Shown here: positions 16,961-24,513 of the stretch, one piece after another
How positions within the stretch are numbered: position 1 is the first letter of the stretch
How the letters are laid out: each line of letters opens with the position of its first letter
Source: Oleispirillum naphthae
GTDB taxonomy: Bacteria; Pseudomonadota; Alphaproteobacteria; Rhodospirillales; Rhodospirillaceae
Assembly (NCBI GenBank): GCA_027864655.1
Contig: JAQAZG010000007.1
Coordinates: 62,001-126,000, forward strand
Length of the DNA stretch: 64,000 bases
Direction: 5' to 3'
Program-made: the position numbers and the translations under genes
Notes under the pieces: model-generated
The model's database searches: none
Told to the model about the DNA's origin: nothing
Seen by the model: only the letters and a program-made list of their open reading frames with translations

Positions 16961-17695
16961 ATGAAACTCATGGGCTTCCGCAAGAGGTTCCACCGCACCG
17001 GCCCGCTGCGCCGCGCCGTGTGGTGGAAGAGCGCGGGCATCCTCGCCATCGCGCTGACCGGGTTCGCCGACCCCGCCCCCGCCGCCGAGGGGCGCACGCT
17101 GCCGCCGCCCACCCTCGACCCGCCGGGCACCACTTCTCCGGAAACCGCGGTCCTCGCCGGGGGCTGCTTCTGGGGCGTGCAGGCGGTGTTCCAGCACACC
17201 AAGGGGGTGCTGCGCGCCACCTCGGGCTATGCCGGGGGCGACGCCAAGACCGCCGACTACGAAACCGTCAGCACCGGGCGCACCAAGCACGCCGAGGCGG
17301 TGGAAGTGGTGTTCGACCCCGCCGTCATCACCTACGGCCAACTGTTGCAGGTGTTCTTCTCCGTCGCCCTCGACCCCACCCAGGTCAACCGCCAGGGCCC
17401 GGACGTCGGACCGCAGTACCGCTCGGAAATCTTCACCGACGACAGCCGCCAGCAGCAGATCGCCGCCGCCTACATCGCGCAGATCGATGCGGCCAAGGCG
17501 TTCTCCCGCCCGATCGCCACCAAGATCGGCCCGCTGCAGAAGTTCTATCCGGCGGAGGCCTACCACCAGGACTTCGCCACCCTGCACCCCAGCCACCCCT
17601 ATATCGTCTTCCACGACCAGCCGAAAATCGCCGCCCTGCGCCGCGACTTCCCCGCCGCCTTCCGCGACAAGCCGGTGCTGCTGGGGAAAAACTAA
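16961..17695 (+). CDS. msrA: Exported peptide-methionine (S)-S-oxide reductase
   Basis: Reduces methionine-S-sulfoxide. 244 residues: the N-terminus has a positively charged stretch then SAGILAIALTGFADPAPAAE, a Sec-type signal peptide or anchor, and the catalytic motif GGCFWG has Cys69. Downstream SGYAGGDAKTADYETVSTG and YHQDFATLHP are family typical. The ATG at 16961 follows AAGGAGA. It is last in msrB-dipZ-msrA; the stop codon lies within the left end of a mosaic repeat element. Confidence 0.95.
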   Translation: MKLMGFRKRFHRTGPLRRAVWWKSAGILAIALTGFADPAPAAEGRTLPPPTLDPPGTTSPETAVLAGGCFWGVQAVFQHTKGVLRATSGYAGGDAKTADYETVSTGRTKHAEAVEVVFDPAVITYGQLLQVFFSVALDPTQVNRQGPDVGPQYRSEIFTDDSRQQQIAAAYIAQIDAAKAFSRPIATKIGPLQKFYPAEAYHQDFATLHPSHPYIVFHDQPKIAALRRDFPAAFRDKPVLLGKN

Positions 17696-17856
17696 AACTT
17701 CGTGGGGGGACTCCGTCCCCCCACACCCCCCATAACTTTTCGTTTTGCGCGCAGCGCCTTAAGACCATCACGCGGCGTGACGGTCGATTGCCGCTGCGCG
17801 GCGGAAAAACTAATGGGAGTCCGGAGGGACCGAGTCCCTCCGGGAAGTTTTATTTT
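17687..17856. repeat. Mosaic intergenic repeat, copy A
   Basis: Starts in the msrA stop (AAAAACTAAAACTTCG) with a hairpin GTGGGGGGACTCCGTCCCCCCAC, continues with a degenerate core GTTTTGCGCGCAGCGCCTTAAG in reverse orientation, and ends with GGAGGGACCGAGTCCCTCC then AAGTTTTATTTTTT. It shares its modules with copies at 23888, 42728, 46794 and 62364. Its hairpins may terminate msrA (plus) and mnmA (minus). Confidence 0.7.
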
Positions 17857-18942
17857 TTAGGGCCGGGTGATCCAACCGCCGCCGAGGAGGCGGTCGCCGT
17901 CGTAGAAGACGCAGGCCTGGCCCGGCGCGATGGCGGAGAAGGGTTCGGCGAGGCGCGCCTCGGCGGTTCCGTCGCCGAGGTCGGCGAGAGTCGCGGCCAC
18001 GGCACGGCTGGCGGAGCGCAGTTTCACCGTCACCTCCGCGCCGTCGAGCGGCCCCTCGCCCAGCCAGTTGACCTCGCGCAGGCGGCAGGAGGAGCCGAGC
18101 AGCGCCTCCGCCGGGCCGACGACGACGCGGCGGTTGGGCGCATCCAGCGCGATCACGTAGAGCGGTTCCGCCGCGGCGATGCCGATGCCGCGGCGCTGCC
18201 CGACGGTAAAGGCGGAAATGCCGTCGTGGCGTCCGAGCGCGCGGCCTTGCATATCGACGATCTCGCCGGGTTCGCAGGCGGCGGGGTCGAGGCGGCGCAC
18301 CACCGCGGCATAGTCGCCGCCGGGGACGAAGCAGATGTCCTGGCTGTCGGATTTCGCCGCCACCGGCAGGCCGAACTCCGCGGCGAGGCGGCGGGTTTCC
18401 GCCTTGTCGGCGATGTCGCCCAAGGGGAACACCGCCGCGGCGATCTGTTCCCGGGAAAGCGCGAAGAGGAAGTAGCTCTGGTCCCGCTTCGGGTCGCGGG
18501 CGCGGCGCAGCTCCGGCCCTGCCGGTCCCTCCACGCGGCGCACGTAATGCCCGGTGGCGAGCGCCGCTGCGCCCCAGGCGGCGGCGCCCGCCGCCATCTC
18601 GCCGAACTTGATCTTGCGGTTGCACACCGCGCACGGCAGCGGCGTCTCGCCGCGGCGGTAGGACCCGGCGAAGGGGGCCATCACGCCGTCGCGGAAGGCG
18701 GCCACGTGGTCGAGCACGCGGTGGGGGATGGACAGCATCGCGGCGACGCGCTCGGCATCGGCGATCGCCGCGTCGGCGGGCGGCAGGTCGAAGAGGCGCA
18801 TCGTCACCCCCACCACGTCGAAGCCCAGGCGCTGCAACAGCGCCGCGGTCACCGAACTGTCCACGCCGCCCGACATCGCCACGCAAACGCGGGCGCCGGG
18901 GGCGAGATGGGCGGTGGCGGCGCGGAAGGCCTCGATGATCAA
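17857..18942 (-). CDS. mnmA: tRNA-specific 2-thiouridylase
   Basis: Adds sulfur to wobble uridine-34 of Lys, Glu and Gln tRNAs. About 361 residues: the PP-loop is VAMSGGVDSSV, catalytic cysteines are in PLPCAVCNRKIKF and SDSQDICFVPGG, and the C-terminal barrel ends GGGWITRP. The start is uncertain. I use a TTG at 18942, 7 bp past the fdx stop, because no ATG or GTG precedes the PP-loop without running back into fdx; GAGG lies 12 bases upstream. It closes the cysE-iscR-fdx-mnmA run and needs a cysteine desulfurase that is not encoded here. Confidence 0.93.
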   Translation of the reverse strand: MIIEAFRAATAHLAPGARVCVAMSGGVDSSVTAALLQRLGFDVVGVTMRLFDLPPADAAIADAERVAAMLSIPHRVLDHVAAFRDGVMAPFAGSYRRGETPLPCAVCNRKIKFGEMAAGAAAWGAAALATGHYVRRVEGPAGPELRRARDPKRDQSYFLFALSREQIAAAVFPLGDIADKAETRRLAAEFGLPVAAKSDSQDICFVPGGDYAAVVRRLDPAACEPGEIVDMQGRALGRHDGISAFTVGQRRGIGIAAAEPLYVIALDAPNRRVVVGPAEALLGSSCRLREVNWLGEGPLDGAEVTVKLRSASRAVAATLADLGDGTAEARLAEPFSAIAPGQACVFYDGDRLLGGGWITRP

Positions 18943-18949
18943 GCGGGGG

Positions 18950-19270
18950 TCAATCCTCTTCCTTGGGCGGCAGGGTGACGGTAAGGCCGGAAAACTCCTC
19001 GCACATGCGGATCTGGCAGCCCAGCCGCGACGTGGCGGTGACGCCGAAGGCCATGTCCAGCATGTCCTCCTCGTTCTCCGAGGCGGGATTGAGCTTGTCG
19101 AACCACGCCGCATCGACGATCACATGGCAGGTGGCGCAGGCGAGCGAGCCTTCGCAAGCGCCTTCCAGGTCGATGCCGTGGAGGTGCGCCACTTCCATCA
19201 CCGAGAGGCCATCCGGAGCCTCGACCTCGCGCCGCGTGCCGTCACGCTCGATGAAAACCAGTTTGGACAT
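18950..19270 (-). CDS. fdx: [2Fe-2S] ferredoxin, ISC type
   Basis: Adrenodoxin-type ferredoxin that supplies electrons during iron-sulfur cluster assembly. 106 residues; cluster cysteines 39, 45, 48 and 85 (GACEGSLACATCHV, LGCQIRM) have the expected CX5CX2C...C spacing. The conserved FDKLNPASENEEDMLD stretch is the vertebrate/bacterial-type interaction helix. The ATG at 19270 follows GAGGAGATTTCCGGC. It lies 122 bp after iscR, where a desulfurase and scaffold would normally be, and 7 bp before mnmA. Confidence 0.95.
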   Translation of the reverse strand: MSKLVFIERDGTRREVEAPDGLSVMEVAHLHGIDLEGACEGSLACATCHVIVDAAWFDKLNPASENEEDMLDMAFGVTATSRLGCQIRMCEEFSGLTVTLPPKEED

Positions 19271-19392
19271 GCCGGAAATCTCCTCAAAACCGATAGCGAA
19301 CGCCCGCCCGCCTGCCGCGGGCGAACCGGGGAAATCGGCTGCTCATAGCAAATTTTCAAGGGAAGCGGGCAAAAAACCGCACTGCGGGGGTC

Positions 19393-19854
19393 CTACTGCG
19401 CGGCGGCGCCCTGCGAACCGTGGAACATGCCGCTGGTGCCCAGCACCTTGCGTTCCACCACGTCGTCCAGGGTGACGGTGCTGAGGTAGAGGTAGATCTG
19501 GTTGGAAAGCTCCTCCCACAGGTCGTGGGTGAGGCAGCGCCCCTTGTTGTTGTGGCAGCCCGCAGGCGTGCCGGGGGTGCAGCGCGTCGCCTGGATCGGC
19601 TCGTCCACGGCGAGGATGATGTCGGAAATCCGGATGTCGGAACCCGGACGCGCCAGCAGATAGCCGCCGCCGGGGCCGCGCACGCTCTTCACCAGCGCGC
19701 CCTTGCGCAGCTTGCCGAAGAGCTGTTCCAGGTAGGAGAGCGAAATCTCCTGCCGGGCGGCGATATCGGCCAGGGCCACGGGTCTTCCGCTGCCCTGGGA
19801 CGCAAGATCGGCCATCGCCATGACCGCGTAGCGGCCCTTCGTACTCAGCCTCAC
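19393..19854 (-). CDS. iscR: Rrf2-family iron-sulfur regulator IscR
   Basis: Transcription factor that senses the cell's [2Fe-2S] status and controls ISC/SUF genes. 153 residues with N-terminal winged helix MRLSTKGRYAVMAMADLA and recognition helix SLSYLEQLFGKLR. Cluster cysteines are 92, 100 and 107, with His110 (RCLTHDLW); the first spacing is two residues longer than in E. coli IscR (92, 98, 104). It starts 12 bp after cysE. A small hairpin CCGCAGTGCGG plus T6 just past the stop may limit read-through into fdx. Confidence 0.94.
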   Translation of the reverse strand: MRLSTKGRYAVMAMADLASQGSGRPVALADIAARQEISLSYLEQLFGKLRKGALVKSVRGPGGGYLLARPGSDIRISDIILAVDEPIQATRCTPGTPAGCHNNKGRCLTHDLWEELSNQIYLYLSTVTLDDVVERKVLGTSGMFHGSQGAAAQ

Positions 19855-19866
19855 CTGAATCGCTCC

Positions 19867-20616
19867 TTACCGTGCATCGCCTTCGGTCTTTCCCCCGCGG
19901 GCGGGTTTCGCCGACCGCTTGGCCTTCGGCTTTTCCGTCTGCGGCGCCGCGCCGAGACGGGATTCGAGCTCCCGAATACGTTGAGACAAATCCTCGATCT
20001 GACGATGTACGCCCTTCAAGTCCTGCCCCACCGGGTCCGGCGCGGAGTCGATGACGCCATAGGCACGGAATTCTTCCTCGCAGGCCTCGGGCCGCTGCCT
20101 CTTCGCCATCTTCGCCGGAATGCCCACCATCGTCGCGCCCGCAGGCACATCCTGCAGCACCACCGCATTGGCGCCGATCCGCGCGCCTGCACCGATCAAC
20201 AGAGGCCCGAGAACCTGCGCGCCCGAGCCGACGATCACTCCATGTTCCAAAGTTGGGTGTCTTTTCCCAACATCAAGGGAGATGCCGCCTAAAGTCACAC
20301 CATGATACAGGGTCACGTCGTCGCCGATCTCGGCGGTCTCGCCGATCACCACGCCGGTGCCGTGGTCGATGAAGAAGCGCCGGCCGATCGCCGCGCCGGG
20401 ATGAATCTCGATGCCGGTGAGGATGCTCGAGAGGTAGGAGAGCACCCGCGGGGGCAGTTTCAGCCCATGGCCCCACAGCCAGTGGCTCAGGCGGTGCACC
20501 AGCACCGCATGCAGCCCCGGATAACAGAACAACACCTCCCAGCCGTTGCGGGCCGCCGGGTCCTTGGCGACGATGTTGTCGATGTCTTCCTTGAGATGCT
20601 TGAAAAATGAGTCCAT
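19867..20616 (-). CDS. cysE: Serine O-acetyltransferase
   Basis: Makes O-acetylserine, the committed step of cysteine synthesis. 249 residues: a short N-terminal helical domain then left-handed beta-helix hexapeptide repeats ([36 protein letters not shown]). This is the shorter EpsC-like form. A C-terminal coiled coil ([19 protein letters not shown]) and basic tail are added after the catalytic domain. Placed first before iscR, it links cysteine supply to cluster assembly, an arrangement common in ISC loci. Confidence 0.95.
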   Translation of the reverse strand: MDSFFKHLKEDIDNIVAKDPAARNGWEVLFCYPGLHAVLVHRLSHWLWGHGLKLPPRVLSYLSSILTGIEIHPGAAIGRRFFIDHGTGVVIGETAEIGDDVTLYHGVTLGGISLDVGKRHPTLEHGVIVGSGAQVLGPLLIGAGARIGANAVVLQDVPAGATMVGIPAKMAKRQRPEACEEEFRAYGVIDSAPDPVGQDLKGVHRQIEDLSQRIRELESRLGAAPQTEKPKAKRSAKPARGGKTEGDAR

Positions 20617-20809
20617 AGCTGTGCTACACTCGTCGTCCCACCCGGGTCGGCCCTCTCGCCGAATACCCGAGGGGCAAATGTATGCGCGGAAGCCCAGTCA
20701 CCTCAAGGCCGAATATCCATATACCCGACGATGACGATCAAATACCGCCCGGAACGGGGCGGCACATCGCCGGTCGGGTCATCCAAGCGAAAGCGGAAAC
20801 CACGAGTCC

Positions 20810-21457
20810 ATGCCAGACGTCATCATCAACGGCCCGGAAGGCCGCCTAGAGGGCCGCTACACCCATTCCAAGGTGCTTAACGCCCCGATCGCCCTGGTGC
20901 TTCACCCCGACCCCCGGCACGGCGGGACGATGAACAACAAGGTGGTCTACAACACCTATCACGCCTTCGCCCGCAACGGGTTCTCGGTGCTGCGCATCAA
21001 CTTCCGCGGAGTCGGGCGCAGCCAGGGCAGTTTCGACAACGGCGTGGGCGAACTTTCCGACGCCGCCTCCGCGCTCGACTGGCTGCAGGCGATCAACCAG
21101 AACGCCGCCTCCTGCTGGATCGCCGGGTTCTCCTTCGGCGCGTGGATCAGCATGCAGCTTCTGATGCGCCGGCCGGAGATCGAGGGCTTCGTCTCCATCG
21201 CGCCGCCCGCCAACCTGTTCGACTTCTCGTTCCTCGCGCCGTGCCCGTCCTCGGGCCTGATCGTGCAGGGCGGGGCCGACGACATCGTGCCGGAAAGCTC
21301 GGTGGCGAAGCTGGTCAACAAGCTCTCGGCGCAGAAGAACATCTCGGTGGACTACCACCTGATCCCCGAGGCGGACCACTTTTTCGGCGCGTTCCTGCCC
21401 GACATGACTCTGGCGGTCTCCGGCTACCTGGCGCGGCGGCTCACGAAGCAGGGCTGA
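20810..21457 (+). CDS. Alpha/beta hydrolase, function unknown
   Basis: 215-residue cytoplasmic protein with the hydrolase fold. Motifs: ALVLHPDPRHGGTMNNKV near the N-terminus, the nucleophile elbow GFSFGA, an acid in QGGADDIVP and the histidine in PEADHFF. This belongs to a family widespread in alphaproteobacteria and usually annotated only as alpha/beta hydrolase or CocE/NonD-like. No signal peptide. It converges on anmK with 7 bp between stops. The substrate is unknown. Confidence 0.85.
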   Translation: MPDVIINGPEGRLEGRYTHSKVLNAPIALVLHPDPRHGGTMNNKVVYNTYHAFARNGFSVLRINFRGVGRSQGSFDNGVGELSDAASALDWLQAINQNAASCWIAGFSFGAWISMQLLMRRPEIEGFVSIAPPANLFDFSFLAPCPSSGLIVQGGADDIVPESSVAKLVNKLSAQKNISVDYHLIPEADHFFGAFLPDMTLAVSGYLARRLTKQG

Positions 21458-21464
21458 AGCCGCG

Positions 21465-22562
21465 TCACGGCCGGTCGATGCGCCCGCCCGCCTGCGGCGC
21501 GGGCACGCCGGTGGTGCCGGGAAAGCTGAGCGGCAGGCCGCGCGCCGTGCGCACCGCCAAAAAGGCGAAGGCCTGCGCCTCCAGCGCATCGCCGTCCCAT
21601 CCCGCCTCTTCCGCCGCGATCAGAGACGCGGACAGAGAACTGCGCAATGTCGCCATCAGCGCCGGGTTGCGCCGCCCACCGCCGGTGGCGACCCAGACGT
21701 CGGGCGCCTCGGGCAGCAGAAAGGCCGCCGCCGCCACCGCGCAGGCGGTGAACGCGGTCAGCGTCGCCGCCCCGTCGTTGAGCCCGACATCCCGCGGCAT
21801 CGGCATGCGGAAGCTGCCGCGGTCCAGGGACTTCGGCGGCGCCTGGCGGAAGAACGGGTGCCCCATCGCCAGGTCCAGCCAGTGGGTATCCACCCGCCCG
21901 CACGCGGCGAAATGTCCGTCGAGGTCGCAGGGCAGCCCGGCGCGCGCCGTCACCCAGTCGTCGATCAGGGCGTTGCCCGGCCCGGTGTCGCAGGCGACCA
22001 GCCCGCCGTCCGGAGCCACCGCGGTCAGGTTGGCGACGCCGCCGATGTTGAGCACCGCCACCGTGCCTTGCGGGCGGCCCTTCCAGCCCGCCACCAGCGC
22101 GCGGTGATAGACCGGCACCAGGGGCGCCCCCTGCCCGCCCGCCGCCACATCGGCGGCGCGGAAGTCCGAAGCCACGGCAATGCCGGTTTGCCGCGCCAGC
22201 GCCGCGCCGTCGCCGATCTGCACGGTCACGCCGCGCTCCGGCGCGTGCAGGAGAGTCTGGCCGTGGAAACCGATCAGGGAAACCTTGCGCCACTCCGCGG
22301 GAGCCTCGGCGAGAAGCGCCGCCACCGCCGCGGCGTGCAGGGCGGTGATTTCCGCCTCCACGGCGCGCACTGCGGGGTCGGCGCGGTCCTCCCGGCCGAG
22401 GGCGGCGCGCAGCCGCTCCCGGGTTTCCGGCGCATAGGGAACGGTGCGGCGCGGCCCGAAGGCGGCCACCGCCTCGCCGTCGGTGGAGATCAGCGCGGCG
22501 TCGATGCCGTCGAGAGAGGTGCCGCTCATCAGACCGAGTGCGATCACGGGCGCGGACATCAT
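21465..22562 (-). CDS. anmK: Anhydro-N-acetylmuramic acid kinase
   Basis: Phosphorylates and opens 1,6-anhydro-MurNAc, recycling cell-wall sugar to MurNAc-6-phosphate. About 365 residues. Signatures: VIALGLMSGTSLDGIDAAL at the N-terminus, IGFHGQTLLHAP, VLNIGGVANLT and DTGPGNALIDDW. Two consecutive ATG codons (22562, 22559) are possible starts. It is divergent from tyrS with 78 bp between, an arrangement often seen in proteobacteria. Confidence 0.95.
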   Translation of the reverse strand: MMSAPVIALGLMSGTSLDGIDAALISTDGEAVAAFGPRRTVPYAPETRERLRAALGREDRADPAVRAVEAEITALHAAAVAALLAEAPAEWRKVSLIGFHGQTLLHAPERGVTVQIGDGAALARQTGIAVASDFRAADVAAGGQGAPLVPVYHRALVAGWKGRPQGTVAVLNIGGVANLTAVAPDGGLVACDTGPGNALIDDWVTARAGLPCDLDGHFAACGRVDTHWLDLAMGHPFFRQAPPKSLDRGSFRMPMPRDVGLNDGAATLTAFTACAVAAAAFLLPEAPDVWVATGGGRRNPALMATLRSSLSASLIAAEEAGWDGDALEAQAFAFLAVRTARGLPLSFPGTTGVPAPQAGGRIDRP

Positions 22563-22640
22563 CAAAGACTGGCTCCCTGCGGACGCTTCCGCTAAAAGGG
22601 TACGTTTTTTCCACCTCAGAGCTAACACAAGTCGAGCATC

Positions 22641-23888
22641 ATGAGCACCCTCAAATCGGCCTTCCTGCAAGCCATTTCCGAACGCGGCTATATCCACCAG
22701 TGCACGGACCTCGACGGTCTGGACGCGGTCTTCGCAGGAACCCCGGTCCCGGCCTATATCGGCTTCGACTGCACGGCGGACAGCCTGCACGTCGGCTCGA
22801 TGGTGCCGATCATGCTGCTGCGCCGGTTGCAGCAGGCGGGGCACAAGCCGATCGTCCTGATGGGCGGCGGCACCACCAAGATCGGCGACCCCTCCGGCAA
22901 GGATACGGCGCGGCAGATGCTCACGGATGCCGACATCGCGCGCAACATGGCGGGCATCAGGTCCGTCTTCGAAAAGTTCCTCAGCTTCGGCGACGGGCCC
23001 ACCGACGCCATCATGATCAACAACGACGACTGGCTGAACGGGCTGTCCTACGTCGCCTTCCTGCGCGACTACGGCCGCCACTTCTCGATCAACCGCATGC
23101 TCACCTTCGACTCGGTGAAGCTGCGCCTGGAGCGCGAGCAGCCGCTCTCCTTCCTCGAATTCAACTACATGATCCTCCAGGCCTACGACTTCCTGGAGAT
23201 CAACCGCACCTACGGCTGCCGGTTGCAGATGGGCGGCTCCGACCAGTGGGGCAACATCGTCAACGGCGTGGAACTCGCCCGCCGCGTAGACGGCGCGGAG
23301 ATCTTCGGCCTCACCGCGCCGCTGATCACCACCGCCTCGGGCGCGAAGATGGGCAAGACCGCCCAGGGCGCGGTGTGGCTCAACGAGGACCGGCTCTCCG
23401 CCTACGACTACTGGCAGTTCTGGCGCAACACCGAGGATGCCGACGTCGGCCGCTTCCTCAAGCTGTTCACCGACCTGCCGATGGAGGAGATCCGCCGCCT
23501 CGAAGCCCTGCGGGGCGCGGAGATCAACGACGCGAAAAAGATCCTCGCCAACGAGGCCACCCGCCTCTGCCGCGGCGAAGCGGCGGCGCAGGAGGCGGAG
23601 GAAACCGCGCGCAAGACCTTCGAACAGGGCCGGAGCGGCGATGCGCTGCCCTCCGTGGAGGTGGAAGCCGCCGCGCTTTCGGATTACGCGGTGATCGACG
23701 CCATGGTCGCCACCGGCCTCGCCGCCTCCAAGGGCGAGGCGCGCCGCCTGATCAAACAGGGGGCCGTCAAGCTCAACGACGCGCCGCTCGCCGATACCGA
23801 GGCGAAGCTCGCCCCCGCCCAGGCCGCGGACGGCCAGATCAAACTCTCCGCCGGCAAAAAGCGCCACGCGCTGGTGAAGGTGCGGTGA
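22641..23888 (+). CDS. tyrS: Tyrosyl-tRNA synthetase
   Basis: Charges tRNA-Tyr with tyrosine. 415 residues. The class I HIGH-like motif is HVGSM (50-54), the KMSKS equivalent is GAKMGKT, and [13 protein letters not shown] lines the active site. A C-terminal S4 RNA-binding domain ([16 protein letters not shown]) is complete. The stop codon abuts mosaic repeat copy B. Confidence 0.97.
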   Translation: MSTLKSAFLQAISERGYIHQCTDLDGLDAVFAGTPVPAYIGFDCTADSLHVGSMVPIMLLRRLQQAGHKPIVLMGGGTTKIGDPSGKDTARQMLTDADIARNMAGIRSVFEKFLSFGDGPTDAIMINNDDWLNGLSYVAFLRDYGRHFSINRMLTFDSVKLRLEREQPLSFLEFNYMILQAYDFLEINRTYGCRLQMGGSDQWGNIVNGVELARRVDGAEIFGLTAPLITTASGAKMGKTAQGAVWLNEDRLSAYDYWQFWRNTEDADVGRFLKLFTDLPMEEIRRLEALRGAEINDAKKILANEATRLCRGEAAAQEAEETARKTFEQGRSGDALPSVEVEAAALSDYAVIDAMVATGLAASKGEARRLIKQGAVKLNDAPLADTEAKLAPAQAADGQIKLSAGKKRHALVKVR

Positions 23889-24045
23889 AAACCAAACCGT
23901 TGCGAGGGGTCTTGGACCCCTCGCGCTCCCCTTAACGTTTGGTTTTTGCGCGTAGCGCCATAAGGCGATCACGCGGCGAAAAACCGGCTATGGGGTCAAG
24001 GGGCCTCCCGGCCCCTTGCGGGTCCGGGCAGCGCCCGGCCTTGTG
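23888..24045. repeat. Mosaic intergenic repeat, copy B
   Basis: Begins AAAACCAAACC at the tyrS stop, then hairpin GCGAGGGGTCTTGGACCCCTCGC, then the core in reverse orientation (TTGGTTTTTGCGC...GCGCCATAAG, one mismatch to copies D and E), then GGGGTCAAGGGGCC/GGCCCCTTGC and CCGGGCAGCGCCCGG hairpins. It fills the whole tyrS-bcp gap. Confidence 0.75.
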
Positions 24046-24513
24046 TTACCCCTTCAGCGCCTGGACTTCCTTCAGCACCTCGTCGATGTGGCCGTCCACA
24101 TTGACCTTGCGCCAGGATTTGCGCACCGTGCCGGTGCCGTCGATGAGGAAGGTGGAGCGTTCGACCCCCATGAATTCCTTGCCGTACATGCTGCGCAGCT
24201 TCCACACGCCGAAGGCTTCGCAGAGCTTGCCGTCGGCGTCGGAGAGCAGCGGGAAGTTAAGCGAGAACTTGCTCTTGAAAGCGTCGTGGGAAGCGCCGTC
24301 GTCGCGCGACACGCCGAGGACGACGCAATCGAGCTTGGAGAAGTCCGGCAGGTTGTCGCGGAAGGCGCAGGCCTCCTTGGTGCAACCGGGGGTATCGTCC
24401 TTGGGGTAGAAGTACAGGACGACGATCTTGCCCTTGAGGCCGGAAGCGGAAACCGACCCGCCGCCGTCGGTGGCGAGCGTGAAGTCGGGCAGCTTATCGC
24501 CGATGTCGATCAT
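24046..24513 (-). CDS. bcp: Thioredoxin-dependent peroxiredoxin, BCP type
   Basis: Reduces hydrogen peroxide and lipid hydroperoxides in the cytoplasm. 155 residues. Peroxidatic Cys44 and resolving Cys49 lie in TPGCTKEACAFRD, the spacing of the atypical 2-Cys BCP group; FYPKDDTPG precedes them. The ATGA overlap with the end of glnE shows translational coupling. Confidence 0.95.
   Translation of the reverse strand: MIDIGDKLPDFTLATDGGGSVSASGLKGKIVVLYFYPKDDTPGCTKEACAFRDNLPDFSKLDCVVLGVSRDDGASHDAFKSKFSLNFPLLSDADGKLCEAFGVWKLRSMYGKEFMGVERSTFLIDGTGTVRKSWRKVNVDGHIDEVLKEVQALKG

Noticed and set aside
21465-23972. Reading anmK as an 835-residue protein starting opposite tyrS
   Set aside because: The extra N-terminal part is antisense to tyrS; AnmK begins at its conserved MSGTSLDG region near 22562.
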